A stretch of 54,736 nucleotides of DNA from the NCBI GenBank assembly GCA_017965475.1, contig JAGCPV010000099.1, forward strand, positions 1 to 54,736, written 5' to 3'. This stretch comes from Prevotella sp. (GTDB lineage: Bacteria; Bacteroidota; Bacteroidia; Bacteroidales; Bacteroidaceae). The position numbers and the translations under genes were made by a program. The notes beneath the pieces are model-generated. The model ran no database searches. It saw nothing but the letters and a program-made list of their open reading frames with translations, and had not been told where the DNA came from. Positions 1-7,936 of this stretch are shown here, piece after piece. Numbering within the stretch: position 1 is the first letter of the stretch; the number at the start of each line of letters is the position of its first letter.

Positions 1-1
1 C

Positions 2-340
2 ATCGCCAAGGAGGAGGTGCTCCGTCTGCTAGAGGATTTTCTGGTGTTCCGTCTGAACCTCGTCAATCTGTTTGCCACACAGACACAGAAGCAGATCCAC
101 CAGATCTGGCGGCGTTGTCCGCTGACACTGAGAGACCGTCTAATCCGCTTCCTGACACAGCATTGTGTCTATCCGGCTGGTTCCAAGACCTTTTATGTCC
201 TGATGGAACGACTGGCAGAGGAACTCAACGACAGTCGTCTGAACGTGTCGCGCGTCCTGAATCGCCTACAGAACGAAGGACTCCTCGAACTGCATCGTGG
301 ACGCATCGAGATCCCCCAGTTGGAGCGGCTGTTGATGTAA
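2..340 (+). CDS. Crp/Fnr-family transcriptional regulator, C-terminal part
   Basis: This is the last 112 residues of a protein whose start lies before the window. The visible part begins with a long helix like the Crp dimerisation helix. A winged helix-turn-helix follows, with the segment LAEELNDSRLNVSRVLNRLQ as the recognition region and LLELHRGRIEIPQ as the wing. This is the usual C-terminal half of cAMP-receptor/Fnr-type regulators, which bind DNA as dimers and sense a ligand or redox signal through an N-terminal cupin domain not seen here. A promoter for the next gene follows, so it is probably not co-transcribed with it. The signal it senses cannot be told. Confidence 0.8.
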   Translation: MAKEEVLRLLEDFLVFRLNLVNLFATQTQKQIHQIWRRCPLTLRDRLIRFLTQHCVYPAGSKTFYVLMERLAEELNDSRLNVSRVLNRLQNEGLLELHRGRIEIPQLERLLM

Positions 341-364
341 ATTATTTTAAAATTCACCACCATA

Positions 365-396
365 TTTGTAGGTGTATCACTTTTTTTGTATTTTTG
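365..396 (+). promoter_or_regulatory. Bacteroidetes-type promoter for the M3 peptidase gene
   Basis: A -33 TTTG (365-368) and a -7 TATTTTTG (389-396) are separated by 20 nt, which is the primary-sigma promoter layout of Bacteroidetes. Transcription would begin just upstream of the peptidase start and could run through the next three genes, which overlap each other. Confidence 0.6.
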
Positions 397-421
397 CAAT
401 CCAAAAGAGCAAGCATAGAAA

Positions 422-2533
422 ATGAACGAGCAACAAGAGAGAAAGAATCCGTTCTTCCTGCCATACAACACGCCCCATGATGTCGCCCCCTTCGACCATA
501 TCCGTCTGGAGGACTATGAGGAGGCGATGCTGGAGGGTATCCGTCGCGACGATGAGCAGATCGAGAAACTCATCAACAACCCGGAGAAGCCTACCTTCGA
601 CAATACCATCATCAATGTGGATGACGAGAAGGACAACGAGGGCTACTACGATCTGTTGAGCCGGGTTTCTTCCGTGTTCTTCAATCTGTTGTCAGCAGAG
701 ACCAACGACGAGATGGATGCGCTGGCACAGAAGATGAGTCCGATCCTGACGAAGCATGCCAATGATATCCGCCTCAATGAGAAACTCTTTGAGCGTATCA
801 AATACGTGCATCGTCATCATCGCAAACTGTCGCCAGAGGAGAAGATGCTGCTCGACAACTGCTACGACGGTTTTGTGCGCAGTGGTGCCCTGCTCGATGC
901 AGCAGGAAAAGAACGCCTGCGCCAACTGACGGAGGAAGCCTCGATGCTGGGACTTCAGTTCTCGCAGAACCTGCTCAAGGAGAACAAAGCCTTCACGCTG
1001 CATATCACGGATGAGGCCCAGCTCGATGGTCTGCCCGACAGCGCCCGTGAGGCTGCTGCCCTGGCCGCTAAGGAACAGGAGAAGGAGGGTTGGGTGTTCA
1101 CGCTCGACTTCCCTTCGTACTCTCCGTTTATGACCTATAGCACCCAGCGTGAGCTGCGTCGTCAGATGTATATGGCGAAGAATACGGAGTGTACGCACGA
1201 CAATACGGAGAACAACATCGAGATCTGTAAGCGACTCATCAACCTGCGCCGTGAGATCGCCCAGCTGCTGGGCCATAAGACCTACGCCGACTATGTGCTG
1301 AAGCACCGTATGGCTGGGAATGTGCGTAACGTCTATAAGTTGTTGAACGATCTGATGGCCGCCTATAAGCCGACAGCCAAGAAAGAGGTGAAGGCCATTG
1401 AGAAGATGGCTCGCAAACTGGAGGGTAAAGACTTCAAACTGGAACCCTGGGACTTCGGCTTCTATTCCCACAAACTGCAACTGGAGAAATACAATATTGA
1501 CGCGGAGATGCTACGCCCCTACTTCGAACTCTCGAAGGTGATCGAGGGGGTCTTTGGCCTCGCCAACCGTCTCTATGGCATAACGTTCAGGGAGAACAAG
1601 GATATTCCCGTCTATCATCCCGATGTGAAGGCCTACGAGGTGTTCGACAAGGATGGCTCCTATCTCGCCGTCTTCTATGCCGACTTCCACCCCCGTCAAG
1701 GGAAACAGGGTGGGGCCTGGATGACAGAATACCAGGGACAGTGGATGGAGCGTGTGGATAAGAAGAAACCCTTCAGTCCTGAGAACAGCAAGAATGTGCG
1801 TCCCCATGTCAGTGTGGTGATGAACCTTACGAAACCTACGGCCGAGAAGCCTGCCCTGCTGACGTTAGGTGAGGTGGAGACCTTCCTCCATGAGTTCGGC
1901 CACTCGCTGCATGGCATGTTTGCCAACACACGTTTCGAGAGCCTTTCAGGCACTAATGTCTGGTGGGACTTCGTCGAGCTACCCTCGCAGTTCATGGAGA
2001 ACTTCGCCATCGAGAAGGAGTTCCTGCGCACCTTCGCTTTCCATTACGAGACGGGCGAGCCTCTGCCTGACGAACTCATCGACCGTATCGTGAAGAGCCG
2101 TAATTTCAACGTGGCCTATGCCTGTATGCGTCAGGTCAGTTTCGGACTGCTTGATATGGCCTATTATACGAAGAAGGACGTGTTTGACGAGGAGATCATC
2201 CCCTTCGAGAAGAAAGCCTGGGAGAAGGCAATGGTGCTGCCGCAGTTGCCCGACACCTGTATGACGGTACAGTTCTCGCACATCATGGCAGGCGGCTATG
2301 CCGCTGGCTATTACAGCTATAAGTGGGCGGAAGTGCTCGATGCCGATGCTTTCGCTGTCTTCAAGAAACATGGCATCTTCAATCAGAAGACAGCCCAGAG
2401 CTTCCGCGACAATATCCTGTCGAAAGGTGGCACGGAGAATCCGATGGTACTATATAAACGGTTCAAGGGTGGGGAGCCCACCATTGACGCATTATTGAAG
2501 AGAAATGGAATCAAAACAGCAAAAACTCGATGA
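422..2533 (+). CDS. dcp: M3-family zinc metallopeptidase (peptidyl-dipeptidase Dcp-like)
   Basis: A 703-residue protein of the thimet oligopeptidase family. These enzymes degrade short peptides; Dcp members remove C-terminal dipeptides. The zinc site HEFGH lies at residues 490-494 within FLHEFGHSLHGMF, the family signature, and the length matches Dcp/OpdA (about 680-700). There is no signal peptide: the N-terminus is MNEQQERKNPFF, so it is probably cytosolic, although some Bacteroidales homologues are exported. Its 3' end overlaps the deaminase gene by 29 nt, which indicates co-transcription. Dipeptidyl-carboxypeptidase and oligopeptidase A activities cannot be separated from sequence alone. 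Confidence 0.92.
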   Translation: MNEQQERKNPFFLPYNTPHDVAPFDHIRLEDYEEAMLEGIRRDDEQIEKLINNPEKPTFDNTIINVDDEKDNEGYYDLLSRVSSVFFNLLSAETNDEMDALAQKMSPILTKHANDIRLNEKLFERIKYVHRHHRKLSPEEKMLLDNCYDGFVRSGALLDAAGKERLRQLTEEASMLGLQFSQNLLKENKAFTLHITDEAQLDGLPDSAREAAALAAKEQEKEGWVFTLDFPSYSPFMTYSTQRELRRQMYMAKNTECTHDNTENNIEICKRLINLRREIAQLLGHKTYADYVLKHRMAGNVRNVYKLLNDLMAAYKPTAKKEVKAIEKMARKLEGKDFKLEPWDFGFYSHKLQLEKYNIDAEMLRPYFELSKVIEGVFGLANRLYGITFRENKDIPVYHPDVKAYEVFDKDGSYLAVFYADFHPRQGKQGGAWMTEYQGQWMERVDKKKPFSPENSKNVRPHVSVVMNLTKPTAEKPALLTLGEVETFLHEFGHSLHGMFANTRFESLSGTNVWWDFVELPSQFMENFAIEKEFLRTFAFHYETGEPLPDELIDRIVKSRNFNVAYACMRQVSFGLLDMAYYTKKDVFDEEIIPFEKKAWEKAMVLPQLPDTCMTVQFSHIMAGGYAAGYYSYKWAEVLDADAFAVFKKHGIFNQKTAQSFRDNILSKGGTENPMVLYKRFKGGEPTIDALLKRNGIKTAKTR

Positions 2534-2945
2534 ACGCTATCTGAGGATGGCGCGCATCTGGGCAGAGAACTCCTACTGCCAGCGCCGTCAGGTGGGGGCG
2601 CTGGTGGTGAAGGACAAGATGATCATCAGCGACGGCTACAATGGTACGCCCAGTGGCTTTGAGAACGTCTGCGAGGACGACAACAACGTCACCAAACCCT
2701 ATGTGCTCCATGCTGAGGCCAATGCCATCACCAAACTGGCCCGCTCGAACAACAACAGCGACGGTGCCACGATCTATATCACGGCCTCACCTTGTATCGA
2801 GTGTGCCAAACTGATTATACAGGCCGGTATCAAACGCGTGGTCTATGGAGAGAAATATCGTCTGACTGACGGTATCGACCTCTTGGAGCGTGCAGGTATC
2901 GAGGTGGTATTTGTAGATGTAATTTCTAACACGGAAACCCTATGA
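2505..2945 (+). CDS. dCMP/cytidine deaminase-family protein
   Basis: A 146-residue zinc-dependent deaminase. It carries the HAE motif (H69, E71) and PCIEC (C97, C100), which hold the zinc and the catalytic glutamate. The closest family is dCMP deaminase (ComEB-like), which makes dUMP for thymidylate synthesis. The start is taken at MESKQQKLDERYLRMA because the conserved RYLRMA.IWAENSYC region begins immediately after it, although this overlaps the upstream peptidase gene by 29 nt. The stop overlaps the start of the S41 protease gene in an ATGA, so translational coupling is likely. Confidence 0.88.
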   Translation: MESKQQKLDERYLRMARIWAENSYCQRRQVGALVVKDKMIISDGYNGTPSGFENVCEDDNNVTKPYVLHAEANAITKLARSNNNSDGATIYITASPCIECAKLIIQAGIKRVVYGEKYRLTDGIDLLERAGIEVVFVDVISNTETL

Positions 2946-4645
2946 GTAAAGGAAAGAATTATCGTTTTACCCCACTCTGGATGGCGATCTCCGTCGTGAT
3001 CGGTATCCTGATAGGCTCGTTCTATGCCAACCATTTCTCTGGCAACAGACTGAGCATCATCAATACCAGCGGTAATAAACTCAACAATCTGCTCCACATC
3101 ATCGATGACCAGTATGTCGATACGGTGAATATCAATGACCTTGTGGAGAAGGCGATGCCCCAGATCCTGAGTGAACTGGATCCTCATTCCGTGTATATCA
3201 CGGCTCGTGAGGGTGAGATCGCCAACGACGATCTCCGTGGCTCCTTCTCCGGCATCGGCATCGAGTTCACCATCCGTCAGGACACCATCCGTGTGCAGAA
3301 CGTGATCAGCAACGGACCAGCGGAACGGGCTGGGGTACTGGCTGGCGACAAGATCGTGGAGGTCGATGACTCCGTCTTCGTGGGTAAGAAAGTGACCAAC
3401 GAGGAGGCCATGCACCGTCTGAAGGGTCCGAAGGACACGAAGGTGAAACTCGGCATCCTGCGCTATGGTGAGAAGAAGATACAGCATATCACTGTCACCC
3501 GTGGTGAGATTCCCACGAAGAGTGTCACGGCTAGTTTTATGCTCGACGATGAGAGTGGCTATATCAAGATCCGTAACTTTGGCGAGAATACCTACCCCGA
3601 GCTGCTCATCGCACTGGCGAAACTTTCCCAGAAGGGCTTCTCTAATCTGGTCATCGACCTGCGCAGTAACACAGGCGGCTATCTGGAGTCTGCCGTACAG
3701 ATCGCCAATGAGTTCCTGTCCAAGGGACAGCTCATCGTTTATACGGAGGGCCGTCGTTATCCGCGTCAGGAATATCGTGCCGACGGACGTGGCTCCTATC
3801 AGCAGATTCCGCTGGTGGTACTCGTCGATGAGATCTCTGCCTCAGCCTCCGAGATCCTCGCAGGAGCCATTCAGGACAATGACCGTGGTACTATCGTCGG
3901 ACGCCGTTCCTTTGGTAAGGGATTGGTGCAGAAGCCGATGGAGTTTACGGACCACTCGATGATCCGTCTGACCATCGCCCGTTACTATACGCCCTCTGGC
4001 CGTTGTATCCAGAAACCCTATGCCGATGGTGAGGACTATGACGGCGACTGGATGCAGCGTTACCAGCATGGTGAGTTCTTCTCGCAGGACAGCATCAAGC
4101 ATACGGGTCCTGCCTATCACACCAACAACGGCCGTACGGTCTATGGCGGTGGTGGTATCACGCCAGATATCTTCATCCCAGAGGATACCGTCGGTATGAC
4201 GTCGTATTATAAGGAGGCCTCGATGACGGGACTGATCCTGCAGTTCGCCTATAACTACACGGACGAGAACCGTGCCAAACTGAGCAGTTTCTCTGATGTG
4301 TGGGATATGGAGAAATATCTCAAGGGACAGAACACGGTGGAGAAGTTCGTCGTCTTTGCAGAGAAGAACGGGCTGAAGCGTCGTAACCTGATGATCCAGA
4401 AGTCGTACAAGCTGCTGGAGCGTTACGTCAACAGTCGTATCATCTATAATATCCTCAACGAACAGGCTTGGACGGAATATCTGAACCGTGATGATCCAGC
4501 TATCATTGAGACGCTCCGTCTGTTCCGTGATAACGAGGCTTTCCCGAAGAACGAGGCGCCCGTGGTGGAGAAAGGACGTAAGGTGGCAATGGCCTTTGAC
4601 AGCCATCACCTGCTTGCGACGAAGTCTATGATTGCCCATGCGTAA
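2942..4645 (+). CDS. S41-family C-terminal processing peptidase
   Basis: A 567-residue envelope serine protease of the CtpA/Prc type. A single hydrophobic segment (residues 12-28) anchors or exports it. A PDZ domain follows (about 100-180, with the GIGIEFT and GPAERAGVLAGD landmarks). The peptidase core has the catalytic serine in the SASAS segment (299-303) and the catalytic lysine K326 in SFGKGLVQ. The family trims or degrades periplasmic and secreted proteins at their C-termini. The last 150 residues are a helical extension common in Bacteroidetes members. It starts in an ATGA overlap with the deaminase and overlaps the folate gene by 8 nt, so it sits inside a four-gene operon. Confidence 0.92.
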   Translation: MSKGKNYRFTPLWMAISVVIGILIGSFYANHFSGNRLSIINTSGNKLNNLLHIIDDQYVDTVNINDLVEKAMPQILSELDPHSVYITAREGEIANDDLRGSFSGIGIEFTIRQDTIRVQNVISNGPAERAGVLAGDKIVEVDDSVFVGKKVTNEEAMHRLKGPKDTKVKLGILRYGEKKIQHITVTRGEIPTKSVTASFMLDDESGYIKIRNFGENTYPELLIALAKLSQKGFSNLVIDLRSNTGGYLESAVQIANEFLSKGQLIVYTEGRRYPRQEYRADGRGSYQQIPLVVLVDEISASASEILAGAIQDNDRGTIVGRRSFGKGLVQKPMEFTDHSMIRLTIARYYTPSGRCIQKPYADGEDYDGDWMQRYQHGEFFSQDSIKHTGPAYHTNNGRTVYGGGGITPDIFIPEDTVGMTSYYKEASMTGLILQFAYNYTDENRAKLSSFSDVWDMEKYLKGQNTVEKFVVFAEKNGLKRRNLMIQKSYKLLERYVNSRIIYNILNEQAWTEYLNRDDPAIIETLRLFRDNEAFPKNEAPVVEKGRKVAMAFDSHHLLATKSMIAHA

Positions 4646-5213
4646 GGACGAGCTCCGACAACAGATCCGACAACAGAAGCGACAGTTCACCCCAGAACAA
4701 CTGAGGGAACTGTCGCTTCCTGTTCTCGCCCGTCTGCGTCCTCTTCTGGCTGAGGCTTCCGTCATCATGGCCTACTATTCCCTGCCTGATGAGGTCTGCA
4801 CCCATCTGCTGATCGATGAACTGGTGGCAGAGGGGAAGACCGTCTTACTGCCGAAGGTCATCGATGGCGAGACGATGGAACTGCGCCGCTATACGGGCCG
4901 TGATGATCTGGAGGAAGGGGCCTATCATATTCTGGAACCGGTTGGGGAATTGTTTAAGGACTATGCATCGATAGATGTGGTGCTCGTGCCTGGTCTCGCC
5001 TTCGATGCTGCCGGCCATCGTCTGGGTCGTGGCCGTGGCTACTACGACCGCTTCCTAAACGGGACTGACGGGACTGACCCAAATGCCGATGTCTTCGACT
5101 CGGCAGAGGGGTCTGTCCCCAGAACAAAAACCCTCGGCCTCTGTTTCGACTTTCAGAAAGTAGATGTAGTCCCGACAGACGCCCATGACCGCGCTGTGGA
5201 TATTGTCGTCTAA
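4638..5213 (+). CDS. 5-formyltetrahydrofolate cyclo-ligase with an in-frame repeat insertion
   Basis: A 191-residue enzyme converting 5-formyl-THF plus ATP to 5,10-methenyl-THF. Family landmarks are the N-terminal MRKDELRQQIRQ helix, LVPGLAFD, and the ATP/phosphate loop GRGRGYYDRFL. The ATG at 4638 is preferred over an in-frame TTG 6 nt earlier. Between DRFL and TLGLCFDFQ the protein carries about 22 extra, low-complexity residues (NGTDGT...AEGSVPRTK, residues about 143-165). These are encoded by a dispersed repeat also found near 12.9 kb. The insertion is in frame and lies where the family has only a short loop, so the enzyme is probably functional. Its stop overlaps the convergent dciA-like stop by 4 nt. 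Confidence 0.9.
   Translation: MRKDELRQQIRQQKRQFTPEQLRELSLPVLARLRPLLAEASVIMAYYSLPDEVCTHLLIDELVAEGKTVLLPKVIDGETMELRRYTGRDDLEEGAYHILEPVGELFKDYASIDVVLVPGLAFDAAGHRLGRGRGYYDRFLNGTDGTDPNADVFDSAEGSVPRTKTLGLCFDFQKVDVVPTDAHDRAVDIVV
5091..5122 (+). repeat. Dispersed 32-bp repeat inside the cyclo-ligase gene
   Basis: This stretch matches 12876-12907 on the opposite strand at about 29 of 32 positions (GTCTYCGACTCSGCAGAGGGG, then YCTGTCCCCAG). It contains the inverted core GGGGTCTGTCCCC. It lies in frame inside a conserved enzyme, encoding VFDSAEGSVPR. Related flanking sequence (GGGACTGAC units) extends the element towards 5060. Confidence 0.75.
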
Positions 5214-5500
5214 TTGAAACGTATATCCGCGATCACCTGACTGCCAACATTCTCGTTCAGCCTTCTCACGATCTCCTGCCGTTGCATGGAGAGATCCGCC
5301 CTGAGGGCAGGATTTATCAGATGAACGAAGAGTGTCTGGTTACGGATATACAGGTTTTGGGTGTAGCCCGCTATCGTATCGCCCATCACCGTTGGCCACG
5401 CGTCGATGAGCCGTTTCTGTAATAACGGAGTCTCCAGACCCTGTGCCCGCATGTTCCTCAGGATCAAGTCCTTGATCTGTTTGACATCTCTCTTAAACAT
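5210..5500 (-). CDS. DUF721/DciA-family protein
   Basis: A 96-residue protein of the DUF721 family: an N-terminal helical part, then the motif AWPTVMGDTIAGYTQNLYIR and the strand-rich FVHLINPALRADL. DUF721 includes DciA, the ancestral loader of the replicative helicase DnaB in bacteria lacking DnaC/DnaI, so a role in replication initiation is plausible. It begins 8 nt inside the end of recF and follows it, fitting a replication/repair pair. Family assignment is firm; the helicase-loading role rests on family knowledge. Confidence 0.8.
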   Translation of the reverse strand: MFKRDVKQIKDLILRNMRAQGLETPLLQKRLIDAWPTVMGDTIAGYTQNLYIRNQTLFVHLINPALRADLSMQRQEIVRRLNENVGSQVIADIRFN

Positions 5501-6578
5501 GAATCTCTCCGTTATTGACGTGGAATATCTTGTAGTCGTGCGACGAACGGCTCAGGATGCTGTCCAGATGCTCGCGGTTGGTGTCTGTGATGAAGATCTG
5601 GCCGAACTCATCACCAGCGACGAGCCTTACGATCTGTTCTACGCGACCTGCATCCAACTTGTCGAAGATATCGTCGAGCAGGAGTAAGGGTATCGTGTGA
5701 TTGTTCGTCCGTCGGAGGAAGTCAAACTGTGCCAGTTTCAGGGAGATGACAAACGTCTTGTGCTGTCCCTGACTACCTTCCCGTTTCAAGGGATGTCCGC
5801 CCAATGAGAACACAAGGTCATCACGATGCACACCGTGCAGGGAGAACCCCATGATACGGTCTTTCTGCCTGTCGCGCTGGATCACCTCCAACAGAGGCCC
5901 CCGCTGACAGTGAGAGATATATTCGATGGCCACCTGCTCCTTGTTGTCGGAGATCTGCTCGTAGTAATGCTGGAAGATGGGCACCAGCTCCTTGACGAAC
6001 GCCTCGCGCCGCTCGAAGATCCGCTCCCCCTCGATGGCCATCTGCTCCTCCCACAGTCCTATCACCTCGGGGTCGGGCTCCTCCTCCAGCTTCAGCATCG
6101 TGTTCCGCTGTTGCAGGGCTTTGTTATAGCGGTTGATGGAGTCGATATAGCTGCGGTCGTACTGTGAGATCACCAGATCCATCAGTCGTCTGCGCTCCTC
6201 ACTGCCACCCTCGATGAGCAGTGTGTCAGAGGGCGACACCATCACCAGCGGGATCAGTCCGATATGCTCCGACAGCCGCTTATACTCCTTCTTATTGCGC
6301 TTGAAATGCTTCTTCTGGCCCCGTTTGAGTGCCGCAGTCACATTCAGGTCTTCGGAGTAGCTTCCCTCGATCATCAGGAACTCCTCGCCGTGTCGGATCA
6401 CCTGCGAGTCGATGGGGTTGCTCGAAGAGTGACAGAACGAGAGGAAGAAGATGGCATCCAGCACATTCGTCTTACCCACACCGTTCTGACCGATGAGACA
6501 ATTGATCTTCGGCGACAGCTCCAACGTGGCCGAAGGGATGTTCTTATAGTTGATGAGCGACAGTTTTTCGAGAATCAT
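5493..6578 (-). CDS. recF: DNA replication and repair protein RecF
   Basis: A 361-residue SMC-like ATPase that helps load RecA at gaps through RecFOR. The N-terminus is MILEKLSLINYKNI; Walker A is GQNGVGKTN (residues 30-38). Towards the C-terminus is the Walker B/signature region (SQGQHKTFVISLKLAQ, then LLLLDDIFDKLD). The start is chosen at MILEKL, the universal RecF N-terminus, rather than 15 codons upstream. The -7 promoter box ends 4 nt before this ATG, so the mRNA is leaderless or nearly so. It overlaps the DciA-like gene by 8 nt. Confidence 0.95.
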   Translation of the reverse strand: MILEKLSLINYKNIPSATLELSPKINCLIGQNGVGKTNVLDAIFFLSFCHSSSNPIDSQVIRHGEEFLMIEGSYSEDLNVTAALKRGQKKHFKRNKKEYKRLSEHIGLIPLVMVSPSDTLLIEGGSEERRRLMDLVISQYDRSYIDSINRYNKALQQRNTMLKLEEEPDPEVIGLWEEQMAIEGERIFERREAFVKELVPIFQHYYEQISDNKEQVAIEYISHCQRGPLLEVIQRDRQKDRIMGFSLHGVHRDDLVFSLGGHPLKREGSQGQHKTFVISLKLAQFDFLRRTNNHTIPLLLLDDIFDKLDAGRVEQIVRLVAGDEFGQIFITDTNREHLDSILSRSSHDYKIFHVNNGEIHV

Positions 6579-6582
6579 GATG

Positions 6583-6590
6583 CAAAGATA
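6583..6590 (-). promoter_or_regulatory. -7 box TATCTTTG directly before recF
   Basis: On the reverse strand TATCTTTG is followed by CATC and then the recF ATG. With initiation expected about 5-8 nt after the box, transcription would begin at or next to the start codon. Confidence 0.55.
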
Positions 6591-6633
6591 CGACTTTTTT
6601 CCCATTTTCTTTTCATTATTCACTTTTTTATTG

Positions 6634-6641
6634 TAACTTTG
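6634..6641 (+). promoter_or_regulatory. -7 box TAACTTTG for the TPR protein-ribH operon
   Basis: TAACTTTGC lies 34 nt before the TPR gene start. The -33 region is T-rich without a clear TTTG. It is back to back with the recF promoter in a 97-nt divergent intergenic region. Confidence 0.55.
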
Positions 6642-6675
6642 CAGCCGATTTTCGAAAATTAATACAAAAAATATA

Positions 6676-7356
6676 ATGGCAACAAAGAATCAACAGCAGG
6701 CAGCTCCCACGATGGAGGAGAGCCTGAACAAGAGCGAGGCCTTATTCCTGAAGTACAAGAAGGCCATCATCGCTGCCGTAGTGGCAATTGTCGTCATCAT
6801 CGGCGGTGCAGTACTTTACAAGACTTATATCTCTGAGCCCAATGAACAGAAGGCCAGCACGGCCATCGCCAAGGGTCAGGAGTATTTCGCACAGGGTCTC
6901 TTTGCACAGGCTCTGGCTGGTGACAGCACTGGTTTCAAGGGCTTCGCCAAACTCGCTGAGGAGTACAGCAGCACGGATGCTGGTAACCTGGCAAACCTCT
7001 ATGCCGGACTCTGCAACGCCCAGCTCGACAAGTGGGACGAGGCTGTGAAGTATCTGGAGAAGTATGACGGTTCCGACGATCAGATGATCACTCCTGTGGC
7101 TGAGGGTGCCCTTGGCAACGCCTACGCTCATCTGAACCAGCTCGACAAGGCCGTCTCTCATCTGAAGAAGGCTGCCGAGAAGGCTGATAACAACTCTCTG
7201 TCTCCCACCTTCCTCGTTCAGGCAGGTGAGATCCTTGAGAGCCAGGGTAAGGCCGATGAGGCTCTGAAACTCTATCAGCAGGTGAAGGAGAAGTACTTCA
7301 ACTCCATGATGTACTCTCGCATCGACGAGTATATCGAGCGCGTTTCTGCAAAATAA
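6676..7356 (+). CDS. Membrane-anchored tetratricopeptide-repeat protein
   Basis: A 226-residue protein with a short charged cytoplasmic N-terminus, one transmembrane helix (about residues 31-48, AIIAAVVAIVVIIGGAVLY), then TPR-like helical pairs outside the membrane (LANLYAGLCNAQLDKWDEAV, GALGNAYAHLNQLDKAVSHL, ADEALKLYQQVKEKY). The layout resembles the YfgM/TPR_21 group, membrane-tethered proteins that assist envelope protein folding or interact with the translocon. That role is inferred from topology only. ribH begins 3 nt after its stop, so the two are one operon. Confidence 0.8.
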   Translation: MATKNQQQAAPTMEESLNKSEALFLKYKKAIIAAVVAIVVIIGGAVLYKTYISEPNEQKASTAIAKGQEYFAQGLFAQALAGDSTGFKGFAKLAEEYSSTDAGNLANLYAGLCNAQLDKWDEAVKYLEKYDGSDDQMITPVAEGALGNAYAHLNQLDKAVSHLKKAAEKADNNSLSPTFLVQAGEILESQGKADEALKLYQQVKEKYFNSMMYSRIDEYIERVSAK

Positions 7357-7359
7357 GCG

Positions 7360-7836
7360 ATGGCCACAGCACTCCATAACCTCAGCGACTACGACTTCTC
7401 GAAGGTGCCCGATGCGTCGAACATGATCTTCGGAGTGGTCGTTGCTGAGTGGAATCCCGAGATTACGGGAGCCTTGCTTGAGGGCTGCGTCTCCACTTTG
7501 GAGAAGCACGGAGCCCTGCCTGAGAATATCCATGTGAAGACCGTTCCCGGATCCTTCGAGCTGATCTACGGTGCCCACCAGATGACGCTTAACGACGGTT
7601 ATGATGCCGTCATCATCCTGGGTTGTGTGATCCGTGGTGAGACTCCCCATTTCGACTATATCTGTCAGGGTGTCACGGAGGGCGTTGCCCGTATGAATGC
7701 CACGAGCAACATCCCCGTCATCTACGGCCTCCTCACCACCAACGATTTCCAACAGGCGAAGGATCGTGCAGGTGGCAAGTACGGCAATAAGGGTGATGAG
7801 TGCGCTGTCGTCGCCATCAAGATGGCAAAGTTCTAA
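7360..7836 (+). CDS. ribH: 6,7-dimethyl-8-ribityllumazine synthase
   Basis: A 158-residue lumazine synthase, the penultimate enzyme of riboflavin synthesis; it condenses the ribitylamino-uracil with 3,4-dihydroxy-2-butanone phosphate. Visible landmarks are [10 protein letters not shown] (substrate loop), [25 protein letters not shown] and [15 protein letters not shown]. The length is normal. It directly follows the TPR gene. No FMN riboswitch is seen upstream. Its stop codon lies at the edge of a dispersed palindromic repeat and it ends with a strong hairpin. Confidence 0.96.
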   Translation: MATALHNLSDYDFSKVPDASNMIFGVVVAEWNPEITGALLEGCVSTLEKHGALPENIHVKTVPGSFELIYGAHQMTLNDGYDAVIILGCVIRGETPHFDYICQGVTEGVARMNATSNIPVIYGLLTTNDFQQAKDRAGGKYGNKGDECAVVAIKMAKF

Positions 7837-7873
7837 AACCTCCTACTGGGGCCAGGCCCCGAGATAAAGTTTT
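7837..7873 (-). repeat. Dispersed GGGG-CCTGG-CCCC element (copy after ribH)
   Basis: Read on the reverse strand this is ...CTCGGGGCCTGGCCCCAGTAGGAGGTT. The same string of core plus AGTAGGAGGTT occurs at 47392-47415, and core plus AATAGGAGGTT at 12677-12700. It abuts the ribH stop codon. Confidence 0.7.
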
Positions 7874-7910
7874 GGCAGGGAGATCAACATTTCCCTGCCA
7901 TTTTCTTTTG
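7874..7910 (+). terminator. Rho-independent terminator after ribH
   Basis: The 8-bp stem GGCAGGGA/TCCCTGCC with a 10-nt loop is followed by ATTTTCTTTT. On the other strand AAACTTT follows more weakly, so it may also serve the convergent lipase gene. Confidence 0.75.
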
Positions 7911-7936
7911 GGTTGGCTAGTCTGTGTCCATGCTTT

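Noticed and set aside
4632-4640. TTG start for the cyclo-ligase gene
   Set aside because: An ATG two codons downstream gives the normal family N-terminus.
7260-7360. FMN riboswitch near ribH or a TPP riboswitch near thiL
   Set aside because: ribH begins 3 nt after the preceding gene and thiL directly abuts PNP; no conserved riboswitch core is visible in either place.
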